The notes beneath the pieces were generated by a model. That model had not been told where the DNA came from and searched no databases. It saw only the letters and a program-made list of their open reading frames with translations. From NCBI GenBank assembly GCA_940671915.1, contig CALNVZ010003426.1:10157091-10221090 (forward strand): 64,000 nucleotides of DNA. Reading direction: 5' to 3'. Made by a program: the position numbers and the translations under genes. Below are positions 24,801 to 34,777 of the stretch, piece after piece (within the stretch, counting starts at the first letter, position 1; each line of letters starts with the position of its first letter). This stretch comes from Paracentrotus lividus (taxonomy: Eukaryota > Echinodermata > Echinoidea > Camarodonta > Echinidae).

Positions 24801-27800
24801 TCAGACCAGACTCCTCGTCGAGGACGTGGAGGTGTAGGGCTCTCCGGGGAGGCTTCGTCGAAGAATCTCAGCCTTTGTCGCGGCGGGCGAAGCAATTATC
24901 CAGATGTAAGCTTCCGAGTTCGCCTTGGAGATCCAGGTGTGTCGACTTGTCGGAAGTTTCTTCGGCTTGGAGAAGTCGGATCACCGGACATGTCTTCGCC
25001 TCTCCGTGAGTCAAAACTGGACTCGGATCAGAGTCTAGAAGAGCCCTCTTCCAAGGTGTGTAGTCCGGAGTGCGGGATCGTACGCGCATCGAATGCGATC
25101 CTTTTTCAGGAACATATTGTTCGAAAGATAACCCTGCTGCGTCGGCGAAAAAGTGACGCTGGTTGCCGGGGACGGGTGGAGGGTCAGCGACCTGTCTGGT
25201 GGTCTCTTCCCCCGTTTTTTGTGGACGCCCAATACGGTTCAGGTTGCTTCGCTCGAGGGTGATCGCTCGAATATGAAGTAGGGATCAAGCGAGGGCAGCA
25301 TTCGCAGAAGGTCCTGCTGGTGGCAGTAATGGACCAGTGGGCTAGCCCTGGCGTATTCTTTCCGGCTCTCGGTGTCAACGTAGCTTGGCGGTGCCTCGAG
25401 CGCTGAGGCGGGAGTGCCTATGGTTCAGCGATGCCCAATAGAGCCGCGTTGTCGAGGGGGAGGTTTTTGGGTTGTGCTGTAGGAAAGGAGACGTGGTGTG
25501 TTCGCTTTTCGAAAGCCCTCTTTCGGGTCCGTCGGTGCCCGCTCGCGGCGAGGAGAGTCTTGCGACCAGGTGGTGGCTCGGGGCAGTGATGTGTTTCTCT
25601 TTTCTTAGGGGGGTGTCAGAGGTGGCTCTTGCTGATGTTCGCGATGACTTGTAAGTGACAAGTGTGCTTCTCCGTTGGGCCTGAATGTGCGGATGCGTCC
25701 TGCTGTTTCACGACGCGATCTTTCGCTGTGAGTGGAAATTACGAGCGCTGATGTGAGTTTGTGATTCAATGTGAATCATTGGTTCGCTATAGTCGATTAG
25801 ATTCGTTTCCCTCCCGAACTCGTGATCTTGACTTGGTGCCCCATGTTGATTATGCAAGGAATCAAGTCTGGGCTCGGTTCCAGCCCGAGAGTGATTATAG
25901 TGCTGCTGTCAGTCCTTACCAGGTGCGCTCCTGTAGCGATGGCCAGAGGCTTCGGAGGCCGAGGTTTTGTGAGATGCTGGGTTTTTTAGTCGCAGTCTGG
26001 TGTACATCGTGCCGAAATTGTCGTCTCTGTGATGAGACCGGTTTCCTAGCTTCATCTCCTTGGAATTTTGCAGGACGAGACCTAGCCGCTCCCTCGTGGC
26101 GCTGGATTCTTGTTGAGCAGGTGGAGATTCGTAAGAATGCTTCTGCTCTCCGTGGTACGAACCTCCTTTCCTGTCTTTGCAGGGAAAGAGATTCAAGTAG
26201 ACCCTCTCCCTCGTTTAAACAGTGACCACGGACTAGGCGTCCTTTCAAAGGTTGGGGGCCATGTCAAGGGTCGGATGGTTCCGTGATCTTGGGTCCTCCG
26301 GATGGCCGCTGCCTCACATCAACGTTCTGGAACTTTATCATGTTCTGTTTGTCCTCCACACTGTTTTCGACGACCTATTGGTGGGCCGTTCGGTGTTGAT
26401 TCTCACGGACAACACCTCTGTGAAGGCCTACATCAACAAACAAGGAGGGACACACTCTTTGAAGTTGAACGGGGTACGTTCCCTCCTTTGGGAATGGTGC
26501 AATCGGGAGAAGATCGTCACCGGTTGCCTCCCACTTTCCGGGGTAGGACAATCTGATAGGCAGAACTTTCTATCCTGAACAACAGACGTCCTCGGTTTTG
26601 CTCCCGAGTCAGGAGACTTCTGTCTTCTTTCTGGACGCGTCTCTTCTTCATTGGAGAGGGGTGGAAGGCGTAGCCGCTCTCCACCATTCAGAGTTGATCC
26701 CTCTGGTTCTCAGTGAAGATCAGGGAGGATCAGGCAACAGTGGTCTTGATTGCTCCTACTGGCCGGGTCGGGCCTGGTTCAGGATCGTGTGCTCCTGTTA
26801 GGCAGGGAGCCGTTGCCCTTTCGGCCGTACCGGACTTAGTTATCTCAACCGTTGTCGGGGGTCTTAACATGCGAAATCCATCGCAACCTTCATCTAACTG
26901 CAATGGCCTCTATCGGCCAGCGGGCTAGGGATGAAGGCTTTTTCACGACCGGAGCAGCTGAGCTGCTAGTTGAAAGTAGGCGAAGTCGACTAGGATTGTA
27001 ATACATTCGCGCCTTGAGGCTTCCTGCCTGGTGCGAACCTCTTGGAGGGTCCCCCAGGAGAGGCTCCTTTGCCTCTTATTGCCGATTCCTTATTCTCTGT
27101 CAGATAACGGGTAGGTCCTCTCGACGATTCGAGGGTATCGTTCGCTATTTCGGCCATTCTTACTGGTTTTTGCTTATGGGGATCGGTCTCGACCGCCCCC
27201 CCCCCAGCTCTCGGCGTTGCTTAGGGCCTTTTTCAAAACGCCCAATTCTAAGCCCTTGACTCCAGCCTGGAGTCTTCCCAAAGTCTGGGAGGCTTTGTCC
27301 AAGCCACCGTTCGAGCCTTTGAACTCGATTTTCCCTGTTAAATCTGTCCATTAAGACAAGCTTTCTCCTAGCAATAGCCTCCGGGCAAAGGAGGAGTTCG
27401 CTACATGCTCTTCAATATCACCTGGTCATTTTCGTTGGGAGAGATAATGGGGTTCGTCTGATTCCTATCACATCTTCATTGCTAAGAACCAAACAGCCTC
27501 GTCGGGCTCTATCGAGATCTTCATTCGGCCTCCTGACGGGGTTCTCATCTAATCAGAGAAGACAAATTCTGGTGCCTCGTCAGGGCCCTCAAATGGTTCA
27601 TCAAGAAGACTGAGAATCTTCGCAAATCTTCACAGTTACATGTATTTGTTACTTCCCGTGAACCCCATAAAGGGGTTTCTAGAGATACGTTATCCCGGTG
27701 GATAGTCTCCGCAATCAAGGCTGCGGGAGTGAAGGCCCTTGAAGAGGGAACTACTCCCAAGGCCCATCAGACCAGGAGCATCAGCTCCTCTTGGGCCCTA

Positions 27801-29711
27801 TTTACAGGGGTAGGGGTAGAAGATATTTGCAAGGCCGCCTTTTGGCATTCTGCAAATTCTTTCACCTCCTTTCACCTGAGAGACGTCGCCGCTAGTGAGG
27901 GTGTTTTCTCCACCGCACCTCTCAAAGCGGCGGCATCCTCTATAGTTTCATAACCGTTATGTTTGCCCTCCCGATTTTTGTCGGTGCTGGTCGTAGCAAT
28001 GGTAGGCAAATGTATAGTTCTATTGATGTAAATCATAAAAATTACAATCTAATTTTATTATTTACGATATAGAAATATACATTTGCCTACATTCCCTCCC
28101 TCCGTCCCCCTATCCGTTGCAACATACGGAAGTTTTTTTGGGGGGCGAGAGAGTTAGAGGAAGAGTATCAGATTACGCGCGGCCGCATCCTTATCAATGG
28201 AGGGCGCCATTCAAGGGGGGTGGGGGTAAATAGGCAAATAATGAGGCAAAAATATTTCGGTGAAAATTTCAAATTAGTGGCGATTTGAGGTCAAATAGCA
28301 ATGGTAGGCAAATGTATATTTCTATATCGTAAATAATAAAATTAGATTGTAATTTTTATGATTGTACCAACATGGTGAGGCAGAACTTTTTCATTCATAC
28401 TTAGTTCTTTAAGATTCTGTGAAAAAAATTTGTTTACCATTAAGATTACATTTTCCTTGTACAGAAAGAAGGTTTTGTAAAAGAGGGATCCATGATAATT
28501 TTTTAGGAATTTCAATCTTGTTTCTTTCAGGTTACGTTCACACACTGGAAGAGGCGGAAGAGTTGCTTCACATCTTTGAAATGTGCACGGAATCTAAATA
28601 TGTGGGCATCAAACGATGCGACAAGACAAACTTTGAGATAGATGCCTCCAAGGGGCGCCCATTCCGCTACACTCCTCTCGTCATATGTGGACATAAGGTT
28701 CCCTTTGATCGTGTCCCGTACTACCACGGAGGAAAGGCTATGTACTATTGCCACTTGGGGAGCAAGCGAAAGGAGCCCCCTCGGGACAGACCTTTGAAGA
28801 ATCCTGATAAGAGAATGCAGAGCAAGAAAGTTGGATGTGAGGCCCGTATTGCTTTTCGCGTTGTCGCAAGGTTTCCGGAGTATAAGCTGAAGAGTGATAC
28901 TGAACACCATAGGTTGGTAGCATCACAGACATTGTCAAAGGTGTGGAGGGAAGGTGGGAAGGACATGGCCGTCGAGTGGAGGGTCTATGTCATGCTCCCG
29001 AAAGTCAGCGCGCACACCAACCATGAACTCATCCGCACGCTACGGCTCCGCGACAGACCGCTGGACAAGCGATTGATCGGACGGATTTGTCAACTTGTTC
29101 AGATGGGGCTGAGGAACACACACACCATCCAGAAACATGTCGTGCACTTTGCCGAACAAGTTCTCACGAAAGAAGGAATGAGTTGGAAGAATCGTAAGGA
29201 TATCTGCAGTAGCCGGCAGGTTTGGTGGTATCGTAAACAGATGCTTGAACACATGACGAGTAACACCCTGGAAACATCTAAATTTATAGAGATGATCAAG
29301 GATGTTGAAGATATTGCTCAAAGACACAGTTACAACGGCTTTATTCATGAGCCATTGGTGAATGAGGATGACAATGGTGGAGGCAAGTGGAGAAAGCGCA
29401 CAGCACTAAAGAATCGTAAAAGCTACGAAAAGCAGCTGTCGAACCTGAAGGGGGAGTGCTTCACAGAGTTGCAGCAATTTGTTCAGAATGTTCAATCATG
29501 CACACAGGTGGAAGTCCTCGCTAGAACGTTGAATAATATCAAAACTTTTAGGAAGACATTTGAGAATGAGCTTATGTGTCAGGAAACAGTTAACCAACCA
29601 AACTTGTCCAATGAGGTCATACAGATTTTCACTGTAGACTCTACACAAGATCTCAATCAACTTCTACATGTACAAGCATCTCATGTAAAGTCTGATGGTA
29701 CATGTACATAG
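18126..29711 (+). CDS. CARF: CARF-like (ALS2CR8-domain) transcription factor, three coding exons
   Basis: Coding exons are 18126-18826, 19414-19580 and 28531-29711. Splice phases agree (AG|G, then G|GT) and give about 682 residues, close to the length of vertebrate CARF (calcium-responsive transcription factor). Exon A encodes a Ser/Thr/Met-rich, probably disordered region. Exon B is acidic (EDGEDEGGG) and ends in a WSRLFKEKFTPYF segment. Exon C carries the conserved region: a start 'YVHTLEEAEELLHIFE', a cysteine/basic patch with KKVGCEARIAFRVV and RFPEYKL, then RPLDKRLIGRICQLVQ, which resembles the ALS2CR8 (CARF) family domain. In vertebrates CARF is a nuclear DNA-binding protein. The last intron holds a DIRS element. 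Family assignment is from memory of the domain pattern; the gene structure is read directly. Confidence 0.65.
19414..19580 (+). CDS. CARF-like exon B
   Basis: Bounded by catccatcag and gtaagtct. It is 167 bases, enters in phase 2 and leaves in phase 1. It encodes an acidic Gly-rich stretch then DEWSRLFKEKFTPYF. Confidence 0.7.
20015..20500. mobile_element. Intronic foldback element
   Basis: The left arm (about 20020-20200, including 'tcacgtgcaagcagttctcc') is repeated in inverted orientation at about 20300-20480 ('gagagctgctcgcacgtgac'). Arms are roughly 150-180 bases with mismatches. The same structure lies in copy 1 at about 11310-11790. No coding content. Confidence 0.55.
20855..21315. 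repeat. Intronic copy of the 38458-type element (copy 2)
   Basis: Matches 12132-12560 and 38458-38915, starting at 'agggatgtagaattgaatg'. The three copies share about 430-450 bases. Confidence 0.6.
21701..21888 (+). repeat. DIRS left inverted terminal repeat
   Basis: From 'tacatttgcctaccattgct' to 'cttcctctatctcttcgcc' this matches the reverse complement of about 28148-28313 with a few mismatches. The outermost 20 bases (21681-21700) are specific to this end. Confidence 0.85.
22259..24470 (+). pseudogene. DIRS gag-like region, frame-broken
   Basis: A start at 22259 (MSNFLLVSSSNKKKRGKK) follows an intron-like ttttacag. Further frames continue to about 24465. The longest clean piece, 23619-24035, is acidic and Ser-rich (ELDASSSDDEIVSVADSHDS, ISSDEDVPEVVVELPLTKQ), followed by a LADLFDKHRETTVMKS segment at about 24238-24290 in another frame. 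Position before RT suggests gag. Similarity to a specific gag was not established. A 258-bp direct duplication lies inside. Confidence 0.45.
22781..23296 (+). repeat. 258-bp direct duplication inside the DIRS gag-like region
   Basis: The unit begins gatatcggcg at 22781 and again at 23039. It shares 'cccttaactgaggtaaatcg', 'atcctcggatagtagg' and 'gagcgggacgtccccgac' in order. A shorter degenerate continuation follows to about 23300. Confidence 0.65.
25761..26580 (+). pseudogene. DIRS reverse transcriptase C-terminal part and RNase H, frame-broken
   Basis: Residues LLGFLVA-type (MLGFLVAVWCTSC), then CDETGFLASSPWNFAGRDL belong to the region following the RT catalytic core in DIRS elements. The frame then shifts into HINVLELYHVLFVL, ILTDNTSVKAYINKQGGTHS and LLWEWCNREKI (26296-26520), the conserved RNase H signature of DIRS polyproteins. 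I could not read an intact RT catalytic aspartate motif upstream (24500-25760), where frames are heavily broken. Confidence 0.7.
26990..27953 (+). pseudogene. DIRS tyrosine recombinase, frame-broken
   Basis: Pieces in different frames read ITGRSSRRFEGIVRYF (about 27105), LLNLSIKTSFLLAIASGQRR (about 27335-27395), GVRLIPITSS (about 27450) and, in one frame to the stop at 27951, HQTRSISSSWALFTGVGVE and HSANSFTSFHLRDVAAS. This is the order of a DIRS tyrosine recombinase. HQTR is the H-x-x-R box. The position of the nucleophilic tyrosine (usually in a FT-x-x-Y-LRDV context) appears as His here. The enzyme inserts the circular cDNA intermediate. Ends about 45 bases before the internal complementary region. 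Confidence 0.75.
27996..28090 (+). repeat. DIRS internal complementary region (fused image of both element ends)
   Basis: 27996-28033 is the reverse complement of the left end (21681-21718) and 28031-28090 is the reverse complement of the right end (about 28304-28363). They meet at aat in gatgtaaatcataaaaatt, reproducing the circle junction tttttatg-att-tacatc. In DIRS1 this region templates end completion during cDNA circularisation. Confidence 0.88.
28148..28360 (+). repeat. DIRS right inverted terminal repeat and specific right tip
   Basis: Inverted match to the left repeat up to about 28313, then a right-specific tip of about 50 bases ending tttttatg. Flanked by att at 28361-28363, then the exon-proximal intron sequence shared with copy 1. 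Confidence 0.85.
28531..29711 (+). CDS. CARF-like exon C (last coding exon)
   Basis: Preceded by cttgtttctttcag and entered in phase 1 (G|GT). It encodes 392 residues to the TAG at 29709-29711. It holds the Cys/basic conserved region and a C-terminal helix-rich part (NLKGECFTELQQFVQNVQ). A DIRS element ends 167 bases upstream. The truncated copy in copy 1 is 13114-14229. Confidence 0.75.
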
Positions 29712-29795
29712 GGAACATTCCACTCCAGTTGTAAAGAGCACTTATCTATACAGAGTATTTAGGCTATATTCCTTGGCTGTATTTCACAAACTTGT

Positions 29796-30072
29796 TTGTA
29801 AATGTGATGCATCACATCAAAATCAGACACAAGTCACCAAGCAAATCAAAGCACAGTGTTGAGGAAATCGGCAAAATTATCAAAACTGTCTTTTATTTGG
29901 GGGAAAATATTTCTTGATTTTCTGAATTTTCAATGTTTCTTGTATGATCTGTAAAAAAGGTGAATAGAAATGATTAGGGGAAAGCCTTTAAAAATGGATT
30001 GTTTTGTTGGGAACTTTGACTCTTTTCTGGCGACTTGTGTCTAATTTTGATGTGATGGGTCACAAATTACAA
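29796..30072. mobile_element. Foldback MITE, 'gacacaagtcacc' family, copy A
   Basis: The ends ttgtaaatgtgatgcatcac and the reverse complement of the right end (ttgtaatttgtgacccatca) continue into acacaagtc(a/g)cc, giving inverted repeats of about 43 bases. Copies in this window: 31466-31724 (inverted) and 63761-64000. Confidence 0.65.
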
Positions 30073-30145
30073 ATTATTTTACGAATGACTAGTGATCAGT
30101 TCTTGTGCTAAATTTGGCATGGTGATAAGTATAGCACCAAGAACA

Positions 30146-30352
30146 CATACTTGCCAACTGTCCCTATTTAGTAGGGACAGTCCCTATTTTTGGGGAAAAG
30201 AAGGAGCAATTATCACCATTTACAACCCTTTGTCCCTATTTTTTGAAAAATCTGTGCACAGTAATCTATAGGAAATACAGAAATGTCCCTATTTTTAAAA
30301 TTTGTATTCCCACTTTGTCCCTATAATAGGATTCACAATGTTGGCAGGTATG
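30146..30352. mobile_element. 207-bp MITE with 6-bp target duplication
   Basis: Ends are catacttgccaac and gttggcaggtatg (one mismatch as inverted repeats). The flanks 30140-30145 and 30353-30358 are both agaaca. The interior repeats 'gtccctattt' on both sides of the centre. Confidence 0.7.
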
Positions 30353-30448
30353 AGAACATGTTCAGTCATTCGTCAAGTCATTCGTAACTTTAAGAACGAC
30401 TTGGTAAAACACCCCTAGGTCCCATTTTCAAATGTGCACATGTATCTA

Positions 30449-30920
30449 TGGCCCGTATTCACATAGGTGTATTAAGGTAAGCCGTATCTTAAATCTGTGG
30501 TTTAACTATGGGTAGCAAAATGTGACACAATCTGGAATACTGTCTAAGTGGTTATTTTCGATGTGACTTTATTTTCGAGAATTTCGCGAGTCGGTAGTCA
30601 TGAAAATTTCCGCTTCAATACAAGGCTATTTATAGTAATGGTCATCACCAAAATCGCGAAATTTTGCTCTCGCATATTTCCCTAAATAGTCCAAAATAGT
30701 GAAAATATCAGTACGCGAAAATATTGGCTTATACAGTAGTAGATGTTTGGTTTAGCAGAATTTTTGGTACTGAAACTATTAGAAATGTAGCCTGGGAATG
30801 ATGAGCACAAATGCTTTCCTAACCATTGAAGTAAGATTCCAGAATCCACTAAACGTGTAATGAACATAACAACATAGCCAGATAGTTAATCATAGTTAAA
30901 CCACAGATTTTAAAGCTATG
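30449..30920. mobile_element. 'GGCCCGTATTC' foldback element interrupted by another MITE
   Basis: Starts ggcccgtattcacata and its right part ends in catagttaaaccacagattt, the inverse of aaatctgtggtttaactatg near the left end. Interior sequence on each side of 30538-30738 aligns continuously with the intact relative at 31022-31334. Confidence 0.6.
30538..30738. mobile_element. CGCGAAAATA-type MITE nested in 30449-30920
   Basis: Bounded by tactgtctaag and cttatacagta. It contains ttcgcgagt, aaatcgcgaaatttt and cgcgaaaatattggc. It matches 49903-50109 in opposite orientation over the whole length. Confidence 0.7.
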
Positions 30921-31021
30921 GTTTAATTTACATGTAGAACTCCTTCGACCCAGCCAGTATATTTTTGTTATAAGAAGGAAAAAAGATTCATTCAAAGTTC
31001 CTCATTATAACAGGAGACATT

Positions 31022-31334
31022 GGCCCGTATTCTCAAAAGCCGCCTACCTTTAAGCCTAGCTTAAATCTGCTGTTTAACTATGGCTTGCTAAAAGGGCAAT
31101 AGTCCCAAATTAAGTAGATGTTCAATTCATCATAATTTTGGAAGTGAAACTATTAAAAACTGCTTGGGAATGATAACTACAAAAATTTCCCTTACAATTA
31201 AAACATGATTCCAGAATTTAGTGAAGGTGATAGGAACATGCAACATAGACAGTTTGATTCCCTTTTAGCCAGCCATAGTTAAACCACAGATTTAAGCTAG
31301 GCTTAAAGTTAGGCGGCTTTTGAGAATACAGGCC
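31022..31334. mobile_element. 313-bp foldback element, 'GGCCCGTATTC' family
   Basis: Left arm 31022-31087 and right arm 31271-31334 are near-perfect inverted repeats of about 64 bases (ggcccgtattctcaaaagcc against its complement). Confidence 0.75.
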
Positions 31335-31465
31335 TTTGTACATAAACCCTTTTATCACCTAGAGACTCAATGGAAAGCATCAGCTATACCCTAATGGAAA
31401 GTGCTGTATGCATATGATTAGTGTTTTGTAATGGAAAGTTCTTGTATTCGCATTACACAAGCATA

Positions 31466-31724
31466 TGTGACGCATAATACCAAAATGAGACACAAGTTGC
31501 CAGAGAAGAGCAAAAGATATCAACAAAAAATCTATTTTTAAAGGCTTTCCCCTAATCATTTTTACTCAATTTTTTTACAAAGCATACAAGAAACATTGAA
31601 AATTCAGAAAATCAAAAAAATATTTTCCCGAAAGAAGACAATTGTTATTATTTTGCCGATTTCCTCGACACTGTGCTGAATTTGCTTGGCGACTTGTGTC
31701 TGATTTCGATGTGATGCATCACAT
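31466..31724. mobile_element. Foldback MITE, 'gacacaagtcacc' family, copy B
   Basis: Reverse-orientation relative of 29796-30072, sharing 'gattaggggaaagcc' (as its complement), the poly-A/T centre and the terminal 'gatgtgatgcatcaca'. Confidence 0.65.
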
Positions 31725-33560
31725 GTTTTTATGCCAAATCCGAAGGCACACAATGCATAGGTAATGCACAAGTATGGAAATTTATTTTGGATACTACATG
31801 TATCATGACAGGGCGATTTGGGAAGGTCTAGTAAGCTGATGGGCAGTTTTGGTGCTGAAGCGTTACACATGTTACAAAAAGTCTTACACTACACCTTGAA
31901 TCGATCTATTACAGTACAGACCCTTTATAATAAGCACGGATGCAAAGAAAATTTGTAATAACAGGACAATTTGTCCCTTCCCATTGTGTACTGTATTCGC
32001 TGTTATTTTCGTGTGATTAATTTTTCGCTCTGAGCGGCCTCAAAAATGTTCACAGGTTCTTGAATTCGCGCTGCATGTTTGTAAGCATGCAATTTAACCC
32101 TTCTAATACATGCATAAAAAAGCATACTCATATATTCAAGGGTTTTTAAATTCGCGCCTGCCAATCTTTGCGCGAAAATCCGCGAAAATTAATGTACGGC
32201 GAATATTTCCACGATTACAGTAAACCAGCAACATACATGTATGTGCGAGTTCAGTAGAATGAGAATTATTTATGTCGGGATAATTGGCTTGTTTCCAAGT
32301 ACCTCATTATATTTGGAGTGAACTGTATTATCTCTGAGTCCTAAAACATTAGGGGTTTTTGTTACATTTTAAATCTATTCAAAGGATACCCAACAGGTTC
32401 ACTGTAAGTTTGATTCATTATATTCTAACAGGAAGATTTGTCAACATGAAAGAAATCAATTTCAATTTTATTTGTTCTCTGAAATAGTTTCTTTTAATGT
32501 TGCTTGGAACCAAGACAATAACCTCCTTACATACATTTAAAATGAAATGTTGTTCCACTGAACATAAATCAAATTATATTTTTTAGTTTTGGTTAAGCGT
32601 TTAATGTCTTTGTTATTGTTTTTTTTGCATGTACGTTATCTGTGCGGGTTACATTCTTTGTAGACCTGTGTTTAAAAAGTGGGACATTTCAATTTATCAT
32701 TCTATAAGTTACATGTACAATTCAGCTTGTTAAAGAAATAACACAAGTTTAATATTTTCAACCAAATGTCCCTTTCCCCTCTTGTAAACCTAGTTCATAT
32801 ATCAGTAGGTATCATAAAGATAATAATACAAATGTTCATTAAGTGCAATATTTTAGATCTGCAAAGTGTAACCTGTAAACAGGTTGAATAAATGGACTAC
32901 TTAATACACAGGCAATTCAAATTACAACAGTCTGTGTTCATGTTCCTAAAAAGCAAAATATTTAGGTTCATTTTGTTCTCTCAGTCATTGTCAAAATTAC
33001 TGTACAATGTTAAATGTGCTTTTTGGTAGTGTTTTCCCATATTCATTCACTGTCAAAATTGAGTGCATGAAATTTTCCACTGTGAACATGAATTCAACAA
33101 TTTTCATGTAATTGTCGAACAAATGATAAACAAAAAATCTAGAAGAAGTAAACTCACTTTATTTTGTCACGTGGCTCATTTATTTATTTTTATTGGAACA
33201 TTTATACAACTTCCACATCATTTTCACATTAAATTTCATTCTCAATCAGAACAGCATTACTCTTTCATAAAGACAAATCAATGTATATTCCACGAAATCA
33301 TAATAAAAGTAGCAAACTTATTATCCATAACATAAATCTATTTTTTAACAAAATGGTGAAAAACATAAATATTTCAACTGTATTTCAATTTGGTATACAT
33401 GAACATTAAAAAAAAAGAGAATTCCAATATACATTTCTTTGGATTGCAAAGGGGAAATTAGTACCAGTACATAAAGCCTCAAGTGTTATTTAAGCAACAA
33501 TATTTATATGCAATTTGTCTACATAATGCCATGTTGATTCTTTATTCTATTATAACTTTT
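31725..33560. other. Intergenic DNA with one repeat fragment, no gene seen
   Basis: 31987-32223 is related to 44850-44926 plus 45480-45631 (shared 'gagcggcctcaaa', 'atgttcacaggttcttgaat', 'cgaatatttccacgattaca'). The rest is unremarkable AT-rich sequence. Confidence 0.5.
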
Positions 33561-33563
33561 CTA

Positions 33564-34775
33564 CAGTGCATCAAAAAAAAAGAACTGTACACTTTTGAAA
33601 TGGCTACCAAATTAAAAATATATGGTTCTTGGGGGAAAGGTCACGATATAAAGCTCATATCCCCAACTATCATTATGACACAAAAAATTCCGAAAAATAA
33701 CGCATTCTTCAGGGAACAATGCCCACTTTTGTAAAAGACACAAAAATTAGCCTGCGCAGGAATTCGGTATTCATTTTTCACCTTTGTATGGCACGCTAGA
33801 AGGGATTCATGCAATAATGGAATAAATCAAATAACAGAGTAAAAGATATACCGAAAGTCAGAAATAAACAATCAATATTATGCAAAAATGTATTTTTTCA
33901 TCGTTTTGTTTTCATATCATTGATTTTTGCTTTGACTTCAGTTTATTTTTGTCTTTTTTTGCTGATTTATTCCATTATTGCTTGAATCCCGCTTGGCGTG
34001 CCATACAAAGGTGATAAATGAATACCGAATTCCTGCTTAGGCTAATTTTTGTGTCTTTCATAAAAGTTGGCATTGTTCACTGCAGAATGTGTTATTTTCA
34101 GAATTGTTTGTGTCATAATAATAGTTGAGCATATGAGCTTTACATATATATATATATAAATAACACACACATTACCTTTTTTCCTGCTGTGCTTTCATCG
34201 TATTATATATCTCATACTATATACATATGGTATCTCTAGAAATGATATTTAGATAACATACCCTTAATTTATAGTTATCCAGAATAAACAATTAATTTGA
34301 TGGAATATATATTTGAAAGAGATCTATATACTAAATTTTTTATTATGATACAGCTTAGTTCTCCATAAAAAATTATGTTTCAAATTCATTATTTACTTTG
34401 TTGATTCTCTTCCCAACCTTTTCTCCCCACTTCATGTCCTTACTCACAAGTGAAATTATTTTGATTGCAAATACTGTCTTATTACCACATACTGGCATAT
34501 CTCTATTCCCCATATAAGTAATTAAGATCATGTTTGTATATAATGTTTATATGTTAGGCCCTGCCTGAGTAACATCAGCGTCCTGGGCCATCTCTATATC
34601 TATATGTCTCATTTTGTATTGTTATATTGTTATTGTATATGCTTTTCATGGAAATAAAGACTACTTACATATATATATATATATATATATATATCCACAA
34701 TTTTTTCCCCAAGAACCATATATATTTAATTTGGTAGCAATTTAAAAAGTGTATAGTTCTTTTTGGGATGCACTG
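33564..34775. mobile_element. Large palindromic Tc1/mariner-like element with a nested insertion
   Basis: Ends cagtgcatc and gatgcactg are flanked by TA (33562-33563, 34776-34777). The left arm (33564-33860) pairs with 33955-34150 and, beyond an insertion of about 540 bases (34150-34690), with 34695-34775. The insertion ends in 'ttcatggaaataaagac' and an AT run, like a LINE 3' end. TA duplication and CAGT ends point to Tc1/mariner ancestry. No transposase remains. Confidence 0.65.
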
Positions 34776-34777
34776 TA

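Larger units (their letters stand above)
21681..28360 (+). mobile_element. DIRS-type tyrosine-recombinase retrotransposon, 6.68 kb, intronic
   Basis: The element has the DIRS1-type layout: inverted terminal repeats, gag-like region, reverse transcriptase/RNase H, tyrosine recombinase, and an internal complementary region just after the recombinase. Copy 1 gives the empty site around 12950 (cctgattgtaccaac). The filled site reads cctg-att-tacatcaa at the left and tttttatg-att-gtaccaac at the right. Only the trinucleotide ATT is shared and there is no longer target duplication, as expected for tyrosine-recombinase integration. The reading frames are broken, so this copy is probably not autonomous, though some breaks may be sequencing errors. 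It is in the sense orientation in the last intron of the CARF-like gene. Confidence 0.92.
14255..29641. repeat. Copy 2 of the duplicated segment, with DIRS insertion
   Basis: Corresponds to 5364-14229. It begins at the gap and runs on past 29641 without a break, and the reading frames of the CARF-like gene are open here. It differs from copy 1 by the DIRS element at 21681-28360 and by lacking the TTAA element of 8890-9117. Confidence 0.85.

Noticed and set aside
34660..34700. AT dinucleotide run as a possible origin or regulatory site
   Set aside because: It is a simple repeat at the end of a LINE-like insertion.
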